From NCBI RefSeq assembly GCF_040802235.1, contig NC_133157.1, forward strand, positions 89,824,001 through 89,888,000: DNA of 64,000 bases, written 5' to 3'. This document shows positions 22,838 to 33,586 of this stretch, in pieces. A program made the translations under genes and the position numbers. Position 1 is the first letter of the stretch. Each line of letters begins with the position of its first letter. Source of the DNA: Manis javanica (taxonomy: Eukaryota > Chordata > Mammalia > Pholidota > Manidae). The notes beneath the pieces were generated by a model. That model was given only the letters and a program-made list of their open reading frames with translations. It was not told the DNA's origin and did no database searches.

Positions 22838-25800
22838 TGGCTGGACCTGGAGAACAAAAAAGGTTAAAGGACCAAAGAGCTGTGCAGAGCAAAAGGACTT
22901 GTCAGATTCTGGGGAGGAGCTGCAGGGGGAGTCTGAGGACCCCACCATGGCACGGGTCACCCCGAGTCAGCTGATAAGCATGACCTAGAGCCTCCTGCTC
23001 CTGCCAGCACCCCACCCAGCCCTCCTGAAGCCCAGCTTCTTCTTTTCCTGTGAGACCTGGCAGGGGATTGCAAACTCTGTCCTCTGGGTACCTGACAACA
23101 GTCCCCATTAACGTGACTCTTAACAGGAAAAGAGAGGAGCCTGCTCTGCCATACTGAACTCTGGGCAGCCTCCAGGGTATCACAGCCCCAGACCTGTAGT
23201 GATGACTTGTGTCACTTCACCAGCCCCTGTGTTCACGGAAACCTTAAAATTCAGATGCAGCCACCAAAGCCTAGGACACGCACAGGAAGAAGGGATGCTC
23301 AACCAAGAACAGATTTGGATCCTGCTCTGCACCACGCCAGAGCACAGGAAACCGCGCACCCATCAGCCAGCGGGTCCCATCCATCACCGTCAGCCTAGTC
23401 ATTAGTCCTCAGCCCTTGGGGCAATGTAAAGCTGCAAGTTCTTTACAACAAACAGTGGCTCACTGGGTGTACCTTATAAAGGGCCCTTGTCTTCTTTCCG
23501 TCTCATCAGAACTCTGGCCGCGGCAGACTCAGCACTGGGAAGAGCCTCTGGACATCAGCATGCCGGCTCTCAGACAGCTGGGGGAGCGCGTGCCGTGTCC
23601 CCGTTAAGATCTCTGGCCCGGAGAAAGCCGAGTGCTTACTCTGAGCCCGGCTGAGGCCTCCTGGACCACAGCCCCAGACCAAAGTGCTGCTGAGCCTGAA
23701 ATTTGCCTACTGGACCCACCAGGGAGCCCGGAAAGACCCGGGAGCGAGTCCCCCGGGCTGGGCAGCTTCCCTCATCTTCCAGACCTGCCTGGGATTTGAC
23801 CCTCACCCCTCCCTCCCCTACAACATTCAGACCTTGGTTGGCGCCTCTGTTCTTTATTTGTCGGTGTCTTCCTTTTTGAGGTCCGCTGGAGGCTCCAGCC
23901 CCGAAGATGGAGAAGATTCTGACAGAGAAGATGGTAATCACTGCCCTCCTGTCAAGAGAGAAGGAACATCCTCTCTGACCCAGTTCCCACCTTCACAATC
24001 AATAACAAAAAATAATGTCTTTATGCCATCGACCTTCTGCAAATCATCCGCAGGCAATTCTGAGTCTGAACCAGAGGGAAAGGGCAGCGGGCTCTGCTGA
24101 TCCACCGCCAGGCGCCGGTGCAGGTCCGCGCAGCCAGAAGCCCGGGGGACCCGCAGAGTGTGCTTCGCCCGGTGGTGTTCCAGGCCCCCTGCCGAAGGCC
24201 CTCTCCCTGGAGGCCCCGGGCAGCGGCACGGATGGGGTCAGCATCCCAGTGCGCTGCGTGGACAGCGGCTTCAGCACTGCCTGACGACCCTGCTCGGAGA
24301 GGTCCTTCTGAAGAGGCGGGAGTGCTCCAGGAGAAAGCGCCCCAGAAAAATGAGTCTAGCAATACTTCTGAAGATGAAAACTGAGAAAAAAGAGCAAATT
24401 GCATTGCAGGCGTTTGTGTTTGGGCAGAACTTGAGGGACAGAGTTAAGTTTGGAGAACGTGACCAATGGTGCCAACGTCACCAGCAACAAATTCGTACTG
24501 GCCAGGATGCGAGCAAGCGTGTGCCGAGCCCGCCCAGATTTGGTGAGGTCAGCTCGGATGCCAACGGGCAGCTCACAGCCGCCAAGTCCGGGTCTGAGTC
24601 CCGGTCCAGGAGGCCGCCCCCAGGAAAGGGGCCCTGCCGAGTCTGCAGCCGCCTACTCTGAGGCAACAGCTCAGAAGTGCTTGTCGGAAAGTGGACGTCA
24701 TCACCGGAGAGGAGGCCGAGAGCACCGTGTAGGCTCCAGTGTGAGCTGCTTGTCCTGGACAGGACCTCACAGTCATGGATGGAGAGGGGCGAGGGGCTGC
24801 GCGGACCCAAGGGCATGGCGTCGGTGGACAACGGGAGGTTACAGTCCAAACTAGTGATGCAGACCCAGGGCAGCCTGCGGCTGATCCTCAGCGCCAAGCT
24901 GTGGGCCCAGACGCAGATCAACAAGGCCAGTGAGAACATTGTTCACATCACAGCCACGAACACCGAGGACCAGGCATGAAGGTCTTCCTGATCTCGGCCG
25001 GTTGCAAGGACACATGCCAGCGTTCACAGCCCTGCACCGTCACATCCTTGTCCTGCATAGCCATGTGGAGCAGGGGCAGGCCAAGGCCCCCACCCCCAAA
25101 TCCGAGGGTGCCCCATCCAACGAGGGTGCAGCAACAGCAATATCCCGGCTCCGTGAGGAGCCACCAGAGGTGGCACTGGGGGTGATGGGGGAGAGCAGAT
25201 GGCCGGGAGCACATGGCACGGGGAGCCAGCTGCCCACAAGCCTGCTGCTTTGTTGTCTGTCTGCAGCCCTCCTGCCCACCTGCAGTGTGGAGGCAAAGGG
25301 CTCGGAAACACACTCCTGGCTGAGAAGGCCGCAGTCTGTGCAGTAAGCACACCCGGCTCTGTCACAGCTGTGTCATCCTCCCTGTGACCCTGGCCTTGGT
25401 TCTAGGGCCTTTCCAGGGAGCTGAGGGTGCTGGGGGCCACTTGTGGGGGCAGACCCCCTTTTCCCACCTAGGTTCCTGCAGGCCATGTCATGGGGTGATG
25501 AAAGGTGGGGCTCAGGCCTAGAGAGAGCTCACCCAGAAGAGGGGCCCTGGCCCTGGGCACGTCCCTGCTTCAGCTGTTGGCCATTCCCTGCCCAACCCTG
25601 GACCTCACTGCCCCTGGGCCATCCCGGGCAGGGGCCTCTGTGAGAGTGGGGAGCCCTGGCAGGGCCTGTGAGGATGGGGCAGGGACTTGTTTCAGACAGT
25701 TCTCACAGCACCCCCACCTGGAGCAGCCAGAGTCATGGGGTGCCACCCGCCTAGGGAGGCCTGGGAAGGTCCCTGACCACAGAGACGAGGGGCTCCTGAG

Positions 25801-26048
25801 GAAGCCACCCAGCACACCCTCCAAGGGCAGAGAGAAGGCCTGGTCTCCACAGCTGTGACACCCCCTCCCCGTGGGGGCCTGAGCCTGGAGGGAGGACACC
25901 AGAGGCCCCCAGCAGGTCCACCACACTTCTCTGCTTTCAGCCTTAGCCTGCTAGTGGCATGTGAGACCAGGTAACGCCCATGCATTCATGTAAGATTGTC
26001 GTATGAAATGTATTTTGGAATTACATTAAAACTTTTAACTTAAAAAAA
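22838..26048 (+). pseudogene. RANBP3: Processed pseudogene of RANBP3 (Ran-binding protein 3)
   Basis: RANBP3 is a nuclear cofactor of CRM1 export that binds Ran through a C-terminal Ran-binding domain. Conserved blocks appear in order: KGPKSCAEQKDLSDSGEEL (from about 22870), GGSSPEDGEDSDREDGNHCP and VKREGTSSLTQFPPSQS (23881-24000), KNNVFMPSTFC (24010-24045), APQKNESSNTSE (about 24340-24375), AFVFGQNLRDRVK (about 24405-24445), then Ran-binding-domain text (24675-25060: QSWMERGEGLRG, QTQGSLRLILSAKLWAQTQI, KVFLISAGCKDT). The parts lie in different frames, with no introns between the later blocks. A 3'UTR of about 800 bp ends in an A run near 26041-26048. The 5' end is truncated, and target-site duplications flank the copy. 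A block of about 810 bp interrupts it at 23070-23880. Non-functional. Confidence 0.9.
23070..23880. other. Insert within the RANBP3 retrocopy (unidentified; retained intron or LTR-like insertion)
   Basis: The RANBP3 coding text stops after GACCTGGCAGG and resumes at GTCCGCTGGAGGCTCC, about 810 bp later. The insert has a TATA-like ACCTTATAAAGGGCCC and ends in a pyrimidine-rich stretch, CTTCCTTTTTGAG. No GT donor is seen at its start, so a simple retained intron is not well supported. No clear TG...CA ends or long direct repeats are seen either. Confidence 0.55.
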
Positions 26049-26589
26049 AGAGTTAGCTAGCCCTCATTTTTCTTTTCACAGGAATGAAATTTTAGATTTA
26101 TGATTGATTCCTTTTCTTTCAGGGGAAAAATATTGAGACTCCTTTTCCACATGGCATATTTGGAAAAAAAAGGACACTTTCAATCCCACCAAAATGGGAT
26201 TCTTTACAGATCCTCTTTCTCAGAGCTTTAAAATCTTAGATTTAGATTTATCAGAAGCAGAAGCTGACTCTGAAAATATAGGAAAAAGTTGGACAGCCTA
26301 GGAACTTCTAGACTTGAAGAAAAACATGGTGGTGAGTTCCCTCAGCCTCCTTAGCCTCCCGTATATTCCACACAGGGTTCCAGAGAAACCTCCAACCTGG
26401 AACCACCAAAAGGCAAGGGGATAAAGCTCCAAGAAAAGCCTGCCCACCCCTGTCCAGCCAAAGGACTGGGGAAAAGGTGATTTTCACTTTCCCCCTGCAG
26501 GCCAGTGTCATCAGGGTCCAGAGGAAGCTAAGCCCCCACCCCACCACCAGCAATGAGCTTGACCAAGGCAGTATGAGGCAGCACTAGTC
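26049..26589. other. Unassigned DNA between the retrocopy and the old L1
   Basis: No gene seen. The last part may already belong to the L1 leader that follows. Confidence 0.4.
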
Positions 26590-28998
26590 CCCACTCAGAT
26601 TCTCAGCCCACCGCCACTCTCCCCGTGCTGGTGACACTGGAGACCAGGTGGGGGCCAAGCTTCCACTCTACTGACATTAATGGGTGGACACAGTGGCGCA
26701 TCTCAGGGCTGGTGATGACTTCACTTCCTGGTGTGAGCAAGACCCAGAGAGAGCTGAACATCCACGCACACTGGGCAGGGACAAGCCAGAACCAGGCCAC
26801 GTGGAAAGGGCCAGTTCATACTCCAGTTCCCCCAGGTCTGGTGTAAGGAGTCCCCAGTGACAGGCTGAGCCCAAGGAGGCAGGATGGGTGTGAGGCAGGT
26901 GGGTAGTGGGCATTCCTGCTCTGCTCTCCCGTGTGTCAGCAAGGCCCAGTGAAAGATCAACCCCCACCCATCATGTGGACTGAGGCGGTGTGGACTCAGC
27001 ACCCCTCTTTCACCCAGGCACCTTCCACAAGGGCTCGCCAGAAGCTGAGTGTACACACCATGTGGGCCTATGACTCCACCTCAGCCAGACTGCCACATAA
27101 AACATTGGCTAAAGGATACAGTGTGTCTTAACATAATGTCCAAAATGTGTAAAATATGCTGCAATAATCACTTTAGCAAGAAGCAGGAAAATCACAATGT
27201 GAATGAGAAAAACAGCATACACAACACCACAATGAATCAAGTATTGAAATTATCTGACAAGAAGTTAGAACAACCCTCATACACTTCAACCAGAAATGAT
27301 CAATTCTCTTGAAACAAGTAAAAAATAGGAAATCTCTGCAAAGAAATAGAAGCCATGAAGAAGAAGTAAGTGTAATTGCAGAACTGAAAAATACAAGCAC
27401 CACAGTAAAAAACTCCCTGAGGTCTTAGTAATAGGGTGGAGAGATGACGGGGAATGGAACTTGAGGACAGAGCCACAGAATTTCCCCAGTCTGAACACAG
27501 AGAGAGTACACGGAAAAAAATAAGCAAAGTACTGAGTATCTGTGGGACAATGAGAGAGTTAGCATTTGCATTTTCAGAAGTCCAGGAGAGAGAAGAGAGA
27601 GACTGAAAATGTATCCTAAGAAATAATGGCTAAAGTTTCTCCAAATTTGGAAAGCCATAAACTATAGAGCCAAGAAACTGAGTGAAACCCCAAGTCCACA
27701 GAAAGAAGCACTATAATTAAAATCCTGAAAACTAAAAACAACAACAAAGGAAAGCTCTTGAAAACAGCCAGAGGAAAATGACAGATTGCCTATATGGGAA
27801 CACCAGTTCAAAGGCCAACAGAATTCTCATCTGAAAGCATGGAAGCCAGAGGAAAATGCAGTTTTCCAGTCCTGAAGGAAGGGACTGTCAATTGTGAATT
27901 CTGTATCTGGTGAGAACATCCTCCAGGGATGAAATGGAAATAAGGACATTCCTGGCAGATGGAGAATTAAGGGACATTGTTGCTGACCAACCCACCTGTA
28001 AAGGACATCTAGGAGAAAGATCTAAACAGAATGATATCACAACAGAAGACGTACTGTAAATTGACAAAAAAATGAAGAACATCATCATGGGTAAAAATAG
28101 GGAGAGATATAAAACAAAGTCCTCAAGAATTTCTTAAAACATGTTTGATGGTTGAAGCAAAACTTACATCATCTGACATGGTGCTCATGAATGTGGAAGA
28201 AGAACTCAAGATAATGAAAAAAGGAAAGGGACGCAAATGGAAGTAAGGTTCTCACAATGCACCCCAAGTAGTAAAATGTTGATCCCAATGTGTGTTTGAG
28301 TGTGTGTGGACCTGTAGTATACATAGCAGTATTCAGAGTGACCTCTAGAAACTATCCAAAGAGATAAACACGGAAACAGTATAAATTAAGACGGGCTTCC
28401 ATAAAATGCTTAGGTAACCGGTGAAAAGGGAAGAAGAGAGGAACAGATACAGGAGTAACCAATAGTAAACAAACAATAAAATGGCAGGCTGATATCATAA
28501 CGCATCAGTTACCCCCTCCATGTGAACAGGATAACTGTACCAATGAGAGGACTGAATGAGTGTATAAAAATGACCCAATAGTGTCCTGTCTACAAAAAAA
28601 TGTACAAGGTCATGATTAGGTTGAAAGTAAAAGGATGGAAAAATATATACCATGGATACCTTAAACAAAAATAAGTAAAAGTGGTTAATATCAAATAAGT
28701 TAGATTTCAGAGCAAAAAGGAATACTAGAGATAAAGAGATGAATTATATAAAGTTCATACAGAAAAGATAAATCCATGAGGATCCTAAATATGTAGGCAA
28801 CAATCAACAAAACCTTAAAATACAAGGAGGAAACATGAACCAGAGGAGAAATAAACTCACCCACAGGCATGGATGGAAACTTATTTAAACTACTTATACA
28901 ACTAATAGAAATATCAAACAGTGAGATGAGACTATAGAAGAATTAAACACACTTAGGCAACAGAACCTAATGGACATACATAGAATACTCCTCATAAT

Positions 28999-29060
28999 AA
29001 CAGTGGTGTGTGTGCGTGCATGTGTGCGTGTGCATGTGTGTGTATGTTTGTGTGTGTTTT
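28999..29060. repeat. (TG)n-type microsatellite
   Basis: Imperfect GTGTGTGCGTGCATGTGTGC-like run inside the old L1. Confidence 0.9.
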
Positions 29061-31390
29061 CAAGTGCTGAACATTCACCAAGGTAGCACATATCCTGGGA
29101 AATCAAAAGAAAAAAGAAAAAAATTCCACAGGACTAAAATCATACATACCCTACAATGTACAGAGCGTGTCCTCTGATCATAATTGGAGCAAATTAGAAA
29201 TCAACAACAGAAAGAAAGCCCCAAAACTTAAAACCTTGGAAAGTAAACAACACATTTGTAAATAATTCATGTCAAAGAGGAAGTCTCAAAGGAAATTTTA
29301 AAAATGGAACTGAATGAAATGAAATATAATATTTCAATATAAGTGAGTTCACTAAAGCAGTGATGTGAGGAAAATGTACAGGGCCACATGCTGTCAGTGG
29401 ACAAGAAGAGAGATTTCCAGTCATCATCCAAGTTCCTACTGCAGAACCTAGAAAAAGAGCAAAATAAACCCAAAGCATGTAGAAAGAAGGAAATAAAAAA
29501 GACAAAAGCAGAAATCGATGAATTTGACAATAGGAAACCATAGAGTAAATCAATGAAACAAAAGCTGTTTTTCTGAAAATATCCACAAAACCAGGAAACC
29601 TGGAAACAAGACTGACAAGGAAATAGAGAAGATACAAATGACTCATTTGAGGAATGAAGGAATGTGGGGAACAATACTCCCCACACTCAGCATACATGAA
29701 TTGAACAAATGGGATGAAATGGAGCAACTGCTCAAAAAGCACAAACTCCCATAACTCAGCAAATATAAGAAAGATCACTTGAATCTGGGGGAAAAGTGAA
29801 TAAGGAAATTAAATTCATAATTAGAAACCTCCCTAGAAAGAGATCTTCAGCTCAAGTGATTTCACAGGAGAATTCTACCAAAAATTAAAGAATTAACATG
29901 AATTTTACACTATCTGTTCCAGAAGACAGAAGAAGAAAGACCATTCACTAATTAATTTTATAATTCCAGTATTACCCTCTAACAAAAAGAGAAATAAATA
30001 CAAAAAAAGAAAACTGACATTTTTCATTAATTTAGATGCAAAAATCCCCAACAAATTGCTGAATCTAGCAATGAATTTATACAAAAAATTATATATTATA
30101 ATAGAGTGGTATTTATTCCAGCAATGCAATGCCGGTTAAACATTCAAAATTCAATGTAACCCACCACATCAACAGACTGAAGAACAATCCTGTGATCATA
30201 TCAACTAAAACAAAAATAATTGACAAACTCCAATATAATTAATGTCAAAAATCTCACAGCAACTTAGGAACAAAGGTAAACTTATCTCAAATTGATAAAC
30301 AGCATCTATAAAAATCCATGTGGTAACATGATTATTAATGGAAAAAGAGAGAAACTTATCCCCTAAAATCAGAAATAAAAGGCTGATTTTGATAGTATTA
30401 GAAATTCTAGAAAGCACAATATGGCAAAAAGGGAAATAAAAGGAATATAAATTGGAAAAGAAAAAAAAATTTCTTTGCATGGGGCTTTAATAGTCTGTAT
30501 AGAAAATCCCAAGTATCTACAAGAATTTAAAAAGTCTTCTAGAACTAAAAAGTGAATTCGACAAGGCCACTGGATACAAGAAGAACACAACAAAACCAAC
30601 TGTATTTCTACAGACTCACAATGGACATATGAAAACTGAAATTGAAAACACATCATTCTCAATTCTCCCAAAGTCAATGAAATACTTAGGCATACATGTA
30701 ATGAAGTAAGTGCAGATCTGTATGCTGAATCTGGCAAAATGCTAAGGAAATCAAAGGACATCTACATAACTGAGAGACATACTGTGTTAATGGATTGGAA
30801 TACTCAGCATAGTAAAGATATAAATTCTCCCCAAATCAATCTAATGTTTAATGCAATCCTATCAAAATCTCAGCAAGGATTTTTCAGTTATAAACAAACA
30901 AATTATAAAATTTATTTAGAAAAGTACAGATTCTAGAATAGCTAAAACAATCGTGAAACTGAAGATGAAGTGGGAGTATATAAAAAATATGAAAATGCCA
31001 ATTTCTGGCAAGGATACAAAAAAACTGGACCACTCATAGGTTGTTGGTGAGAATGTAAAACCATACAGCTACTCTAGAAAAGAGTTAGACATTTTCTTAT
31101 AAAACTAAATATGCAGTTACCGTATCACCCTGTAATTGCATTCTTGGACATTTATCTTAGAAAAATGAAGTTATGTTCACATAAAAATCTGTACACAAAT
31201 ATTTATAGCAGCTTTCTGCATAATACTCAGCAAATGGAATCAGCCCAAATGTTGTTCAATGGGTGAATGGTTAAACAAACTGTAGTAGATCTATATATGA
31301 AACACTTCTCAGCATGAAAAATGAATGAATTACTGATACAACAATTTGGATAAATTTTTGAGAAAATATGGTGAGTGAAAAAGCTATTTC

Positions 31391-31402
31391 AAAAAGGTTA
31401 CG
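31391..31402. repeat. Target-site duplication, left copy, of composite C
   Basis: AAAAAGGTTACG here is repeated exactly at 39604-39615 after the retroviral poly(A). The junction TTTC/AAAAA fits L1 endonuclease preference (TTTTT/G on the nicked strand). The target is the 3'UTR of an older L1, which reads on without loss. Confidence 0.9.
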
Positions 31403-32517
31403 AAGATGGCGGCGTGAGCAGAGCAGTGGAAATCTCCTCCCAAAAACACATAGAGCTATGAAAATATAACAAAGAAAAATCTCCCTAAAATAGAGACCAC
31501 AGGACACAGGACAACATCCAGACCACATCCACACCTGCAAGAACCCAGCGCCTTGCGAAGGGGGTAAGATACAAGCCTCGGCCCGGCGGGACCCGAGCGC
31601 CTCTCCCCCCGGCTCCCGGCGGGTGGAAAGAAACCGGAGCGGTTTTTTTTTTTTTTTTTTTGGTGAGTGCTTTTTGGAAGCCTTAAAGGGACAGGGACCC
31701 CGTTGCTAGGGAGGCAGGGTGGCGGGACCAGAGAGCGGGAGCCTGGGACCGGCACTTGAGGACAGAGGAAATCACGCGTTTTTCCCCCTTTTTTTCTCTG
31801 TTTGGCGAGTGCCTTTTGGAAGCCTTAAAGGGACAGGGACCCTGGTGCTAGGGAGGCAGGGCAGTGGGACTGGTGAGCGGGTGCATGGGACTGGTGCCTG
31901 AGGACAAAGAATATCGCGCGTTTTTCCCTGCGGGACCAGTGGGCGGGTGCTTTTTGGAAGCCTTGAAGGGACAGGGACCCTGGTGCTAGGGAGGCAGGGC
32001 AGCAGGACCAGTGAGCGGGTGCCTGGGACCGGCGCATGAGGACAAAAAAAAAAAAATCACGTGTTTTTCCCTTTTCTTTTTTTTTTTTTTTCTGTACCCT
32101 CTCTAATTGTTGCTGTTATTGTTTTAGTTTGGAAAGTGCTTTTTGGAAGTCTTAAAGGGGCAGGACAGGTCACTTAGACCAGAGGCAGGGAATCTGGGGA
32201 TCTCTGGGCACTCTAACCCCCTGGGCAGCAGGGAACACAGAGGCCCCTTACGGAGATAAATAGCCTCCCAGCCACTTCCCCTCCAATGGGGCTCCACCAT
32301 TTTGGAGGAGCAGCCCCAGCCAGGCCACGCCCACAGCAACAGCTGAGATAAACACCAAACCAACTGGGCAGGTAGCTGAAGCCCTGTCTGCACACAGCTG
32401 CCCAGCACAAGCCACTAGAGGTCGCTATTCTCCCAGGTGAGGAAGGCCACAAACCAACAAGAAGGGAAGCTCTTCCAGCAGCCACTTGTACCAGCTCTGC
32501 ACACTATCTCTATCACC
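31403..32517 (+). promoter_or_regulatory. L1 5'UTR / internal promoter with tandem monomers, copy C
   Basis: It starts AAGATGGCGGCGTGAGCAGA, which contains a perfect YY1-type AAGATGGCGGC, the element known to set the L1 start site. From 31650 to about 32160 it has repeated units of about 125-145 bp (starting near 31655, 31803, 31943 and 32128). Each carries TGCTTTTTGGAAG(C/T)CTT(A/G)AA(A/G)GG, GGGACAGGGACCC-like text and a GC-rich part. The monomer layout recalls mouse L1 promoters. Regulatory function is inferred. Confidence 0.8.
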
Positions 32518-33391
32518 ATGAAAAGACAAAACTACAGGCAGACAAAGATCACAAAGACAACACCTGAGAGGGAGACAGACCTAACCAGTCCTCCTGAAAA
32601 AGAATTCAAAATAAAAATCATGAACATGATGACAGAGATGCAGAGAAAAATGCAAGAGCAGTGGGATGAAGTCTGGAGGGAGATCACAGATGTCAGGAAG
32701 GAGATCACAGAAGTGAAACAATCCCTGGAAGGATTTATAAGCAGAATGGATAAGATGCAAGAGGCCATTGAAGGAATAGAAGCCAGAGAACAGGAACGTA
32801 TAGAAGCTGACATAGAGAGAGATAAAAGGATCTCCAGGGATGAAACAACACTAAGAGGAAACAACACTAAGAGAAATATGTGACCAATACAAAAGGAATA
32901 ATATTCGTATTATAGGGGTACGAGAAGAAGAAGAAAGAGGAAAAGGGATAGAAACGCTCTTTGAAGAAATAATTGCTGAAAACTTCCCCAAATTGGGGGA
33001 GGAAATAATCGAACAGACCAAAGAAATACACAGAACCCCCAACAGAAAGGATACAAGGAGGACAACATCAAGACACATAATAATTAAAATGGCAAGGATC
33101 AAGGACAAGGAAAGAGTTTTAAAGGCAGCTAGAGAGAAAAAGGTCACCTATAAAGGAAAACCCATCAGGCTAACATCAGACTTCTCGACAGAAACCCTAC
33201 AGGCCAGAAGAGAATGGCATGATATATTTAATGCAATGAAACAGAAAGACCTTGAACCAAGGATACTTTATCCAGCACGACTATCATTTAAATATGATGG
33301 TGGGATTAAACAATTTCCAGGCAAGCAAAAGCTGAGGGAATTTGCTTCCCACAAACCACCTCTACAGGGCATCTTACAGGGACTGCTCTAG
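32518..33391 (+). pseudogene. L1 ORF1, copy C, broken by a 16-bp tandem duplication
   Basis: The ATG at 32518 opens a frame to about 32883 with N-terminal text and a long coiled coil (WDEVWREITDVRKEITEVKQ). A perfect 16-bp tandem repeat (GAAACAACACTAAGAG, 32842-32857 and 32858-32873) then shifts the frame. The RNA-recognition and C-terminal domains continue in another frame (32993-33391), ending at TAG with GILQGLL. Apart from this lesion the copy looks well preserved. Confidence 0.92.
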
Positions 33392-33586
33392 ATGGGAGCA
33401 CTCCTAAAAAGAACACAGAACAAAACACACAACATATGAAGAATGGAGGAGGAGGAATAAGAAGGCAGAGAAGAAAAGAATCTCCAGACAGTGTATATAA
33501 CAGCTCAATAAGTGAGCTAAGTTAGGCAGTAAGATACTAAAGAAGCTAACCTTGAACCTTTGGTAACCACGAATCTAAAGCCGGCA

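Larger units (their letters stand above)
26590..31402 (+). mobile_element. Old long L1 (L1M-type), left part, interrupted by copy C
   Basis: 26590-27110 looks like an old L1 5'UTR with loosely repeated units (variants of GTGTCAGCAAGGCCCAGTGA). Next come ORF1-like text (27130-28080), endonuclease-like text (about 28550-29300) and RT text (about 29800-30900). The ORF2 end runs from 30990 (TCATAGGTTGTTGGTGAGAA, GCAGCTTTCTGCATAATACT). All frames are broken. The 3'UTR begins ...AAAAAGGTTACG and resumes after copy C at 39616. The element is much older than its intruder. Confidence 0.82.

Noticed and set aside
24021-25926. Several overlapping frames on both strands in GC-rich DNA
   Set aside because: They are by-products of GC-rich RANBP3 pseudogene sequence, where stops are rare in all frames.
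22838-26048. An active RANBP3 gene
   Set aside because: The copy is 5'-truncated, frame-broken and interrupted. It ends in poly(A) and is flanked by target-site duplications, which is a retrocopy pattern.
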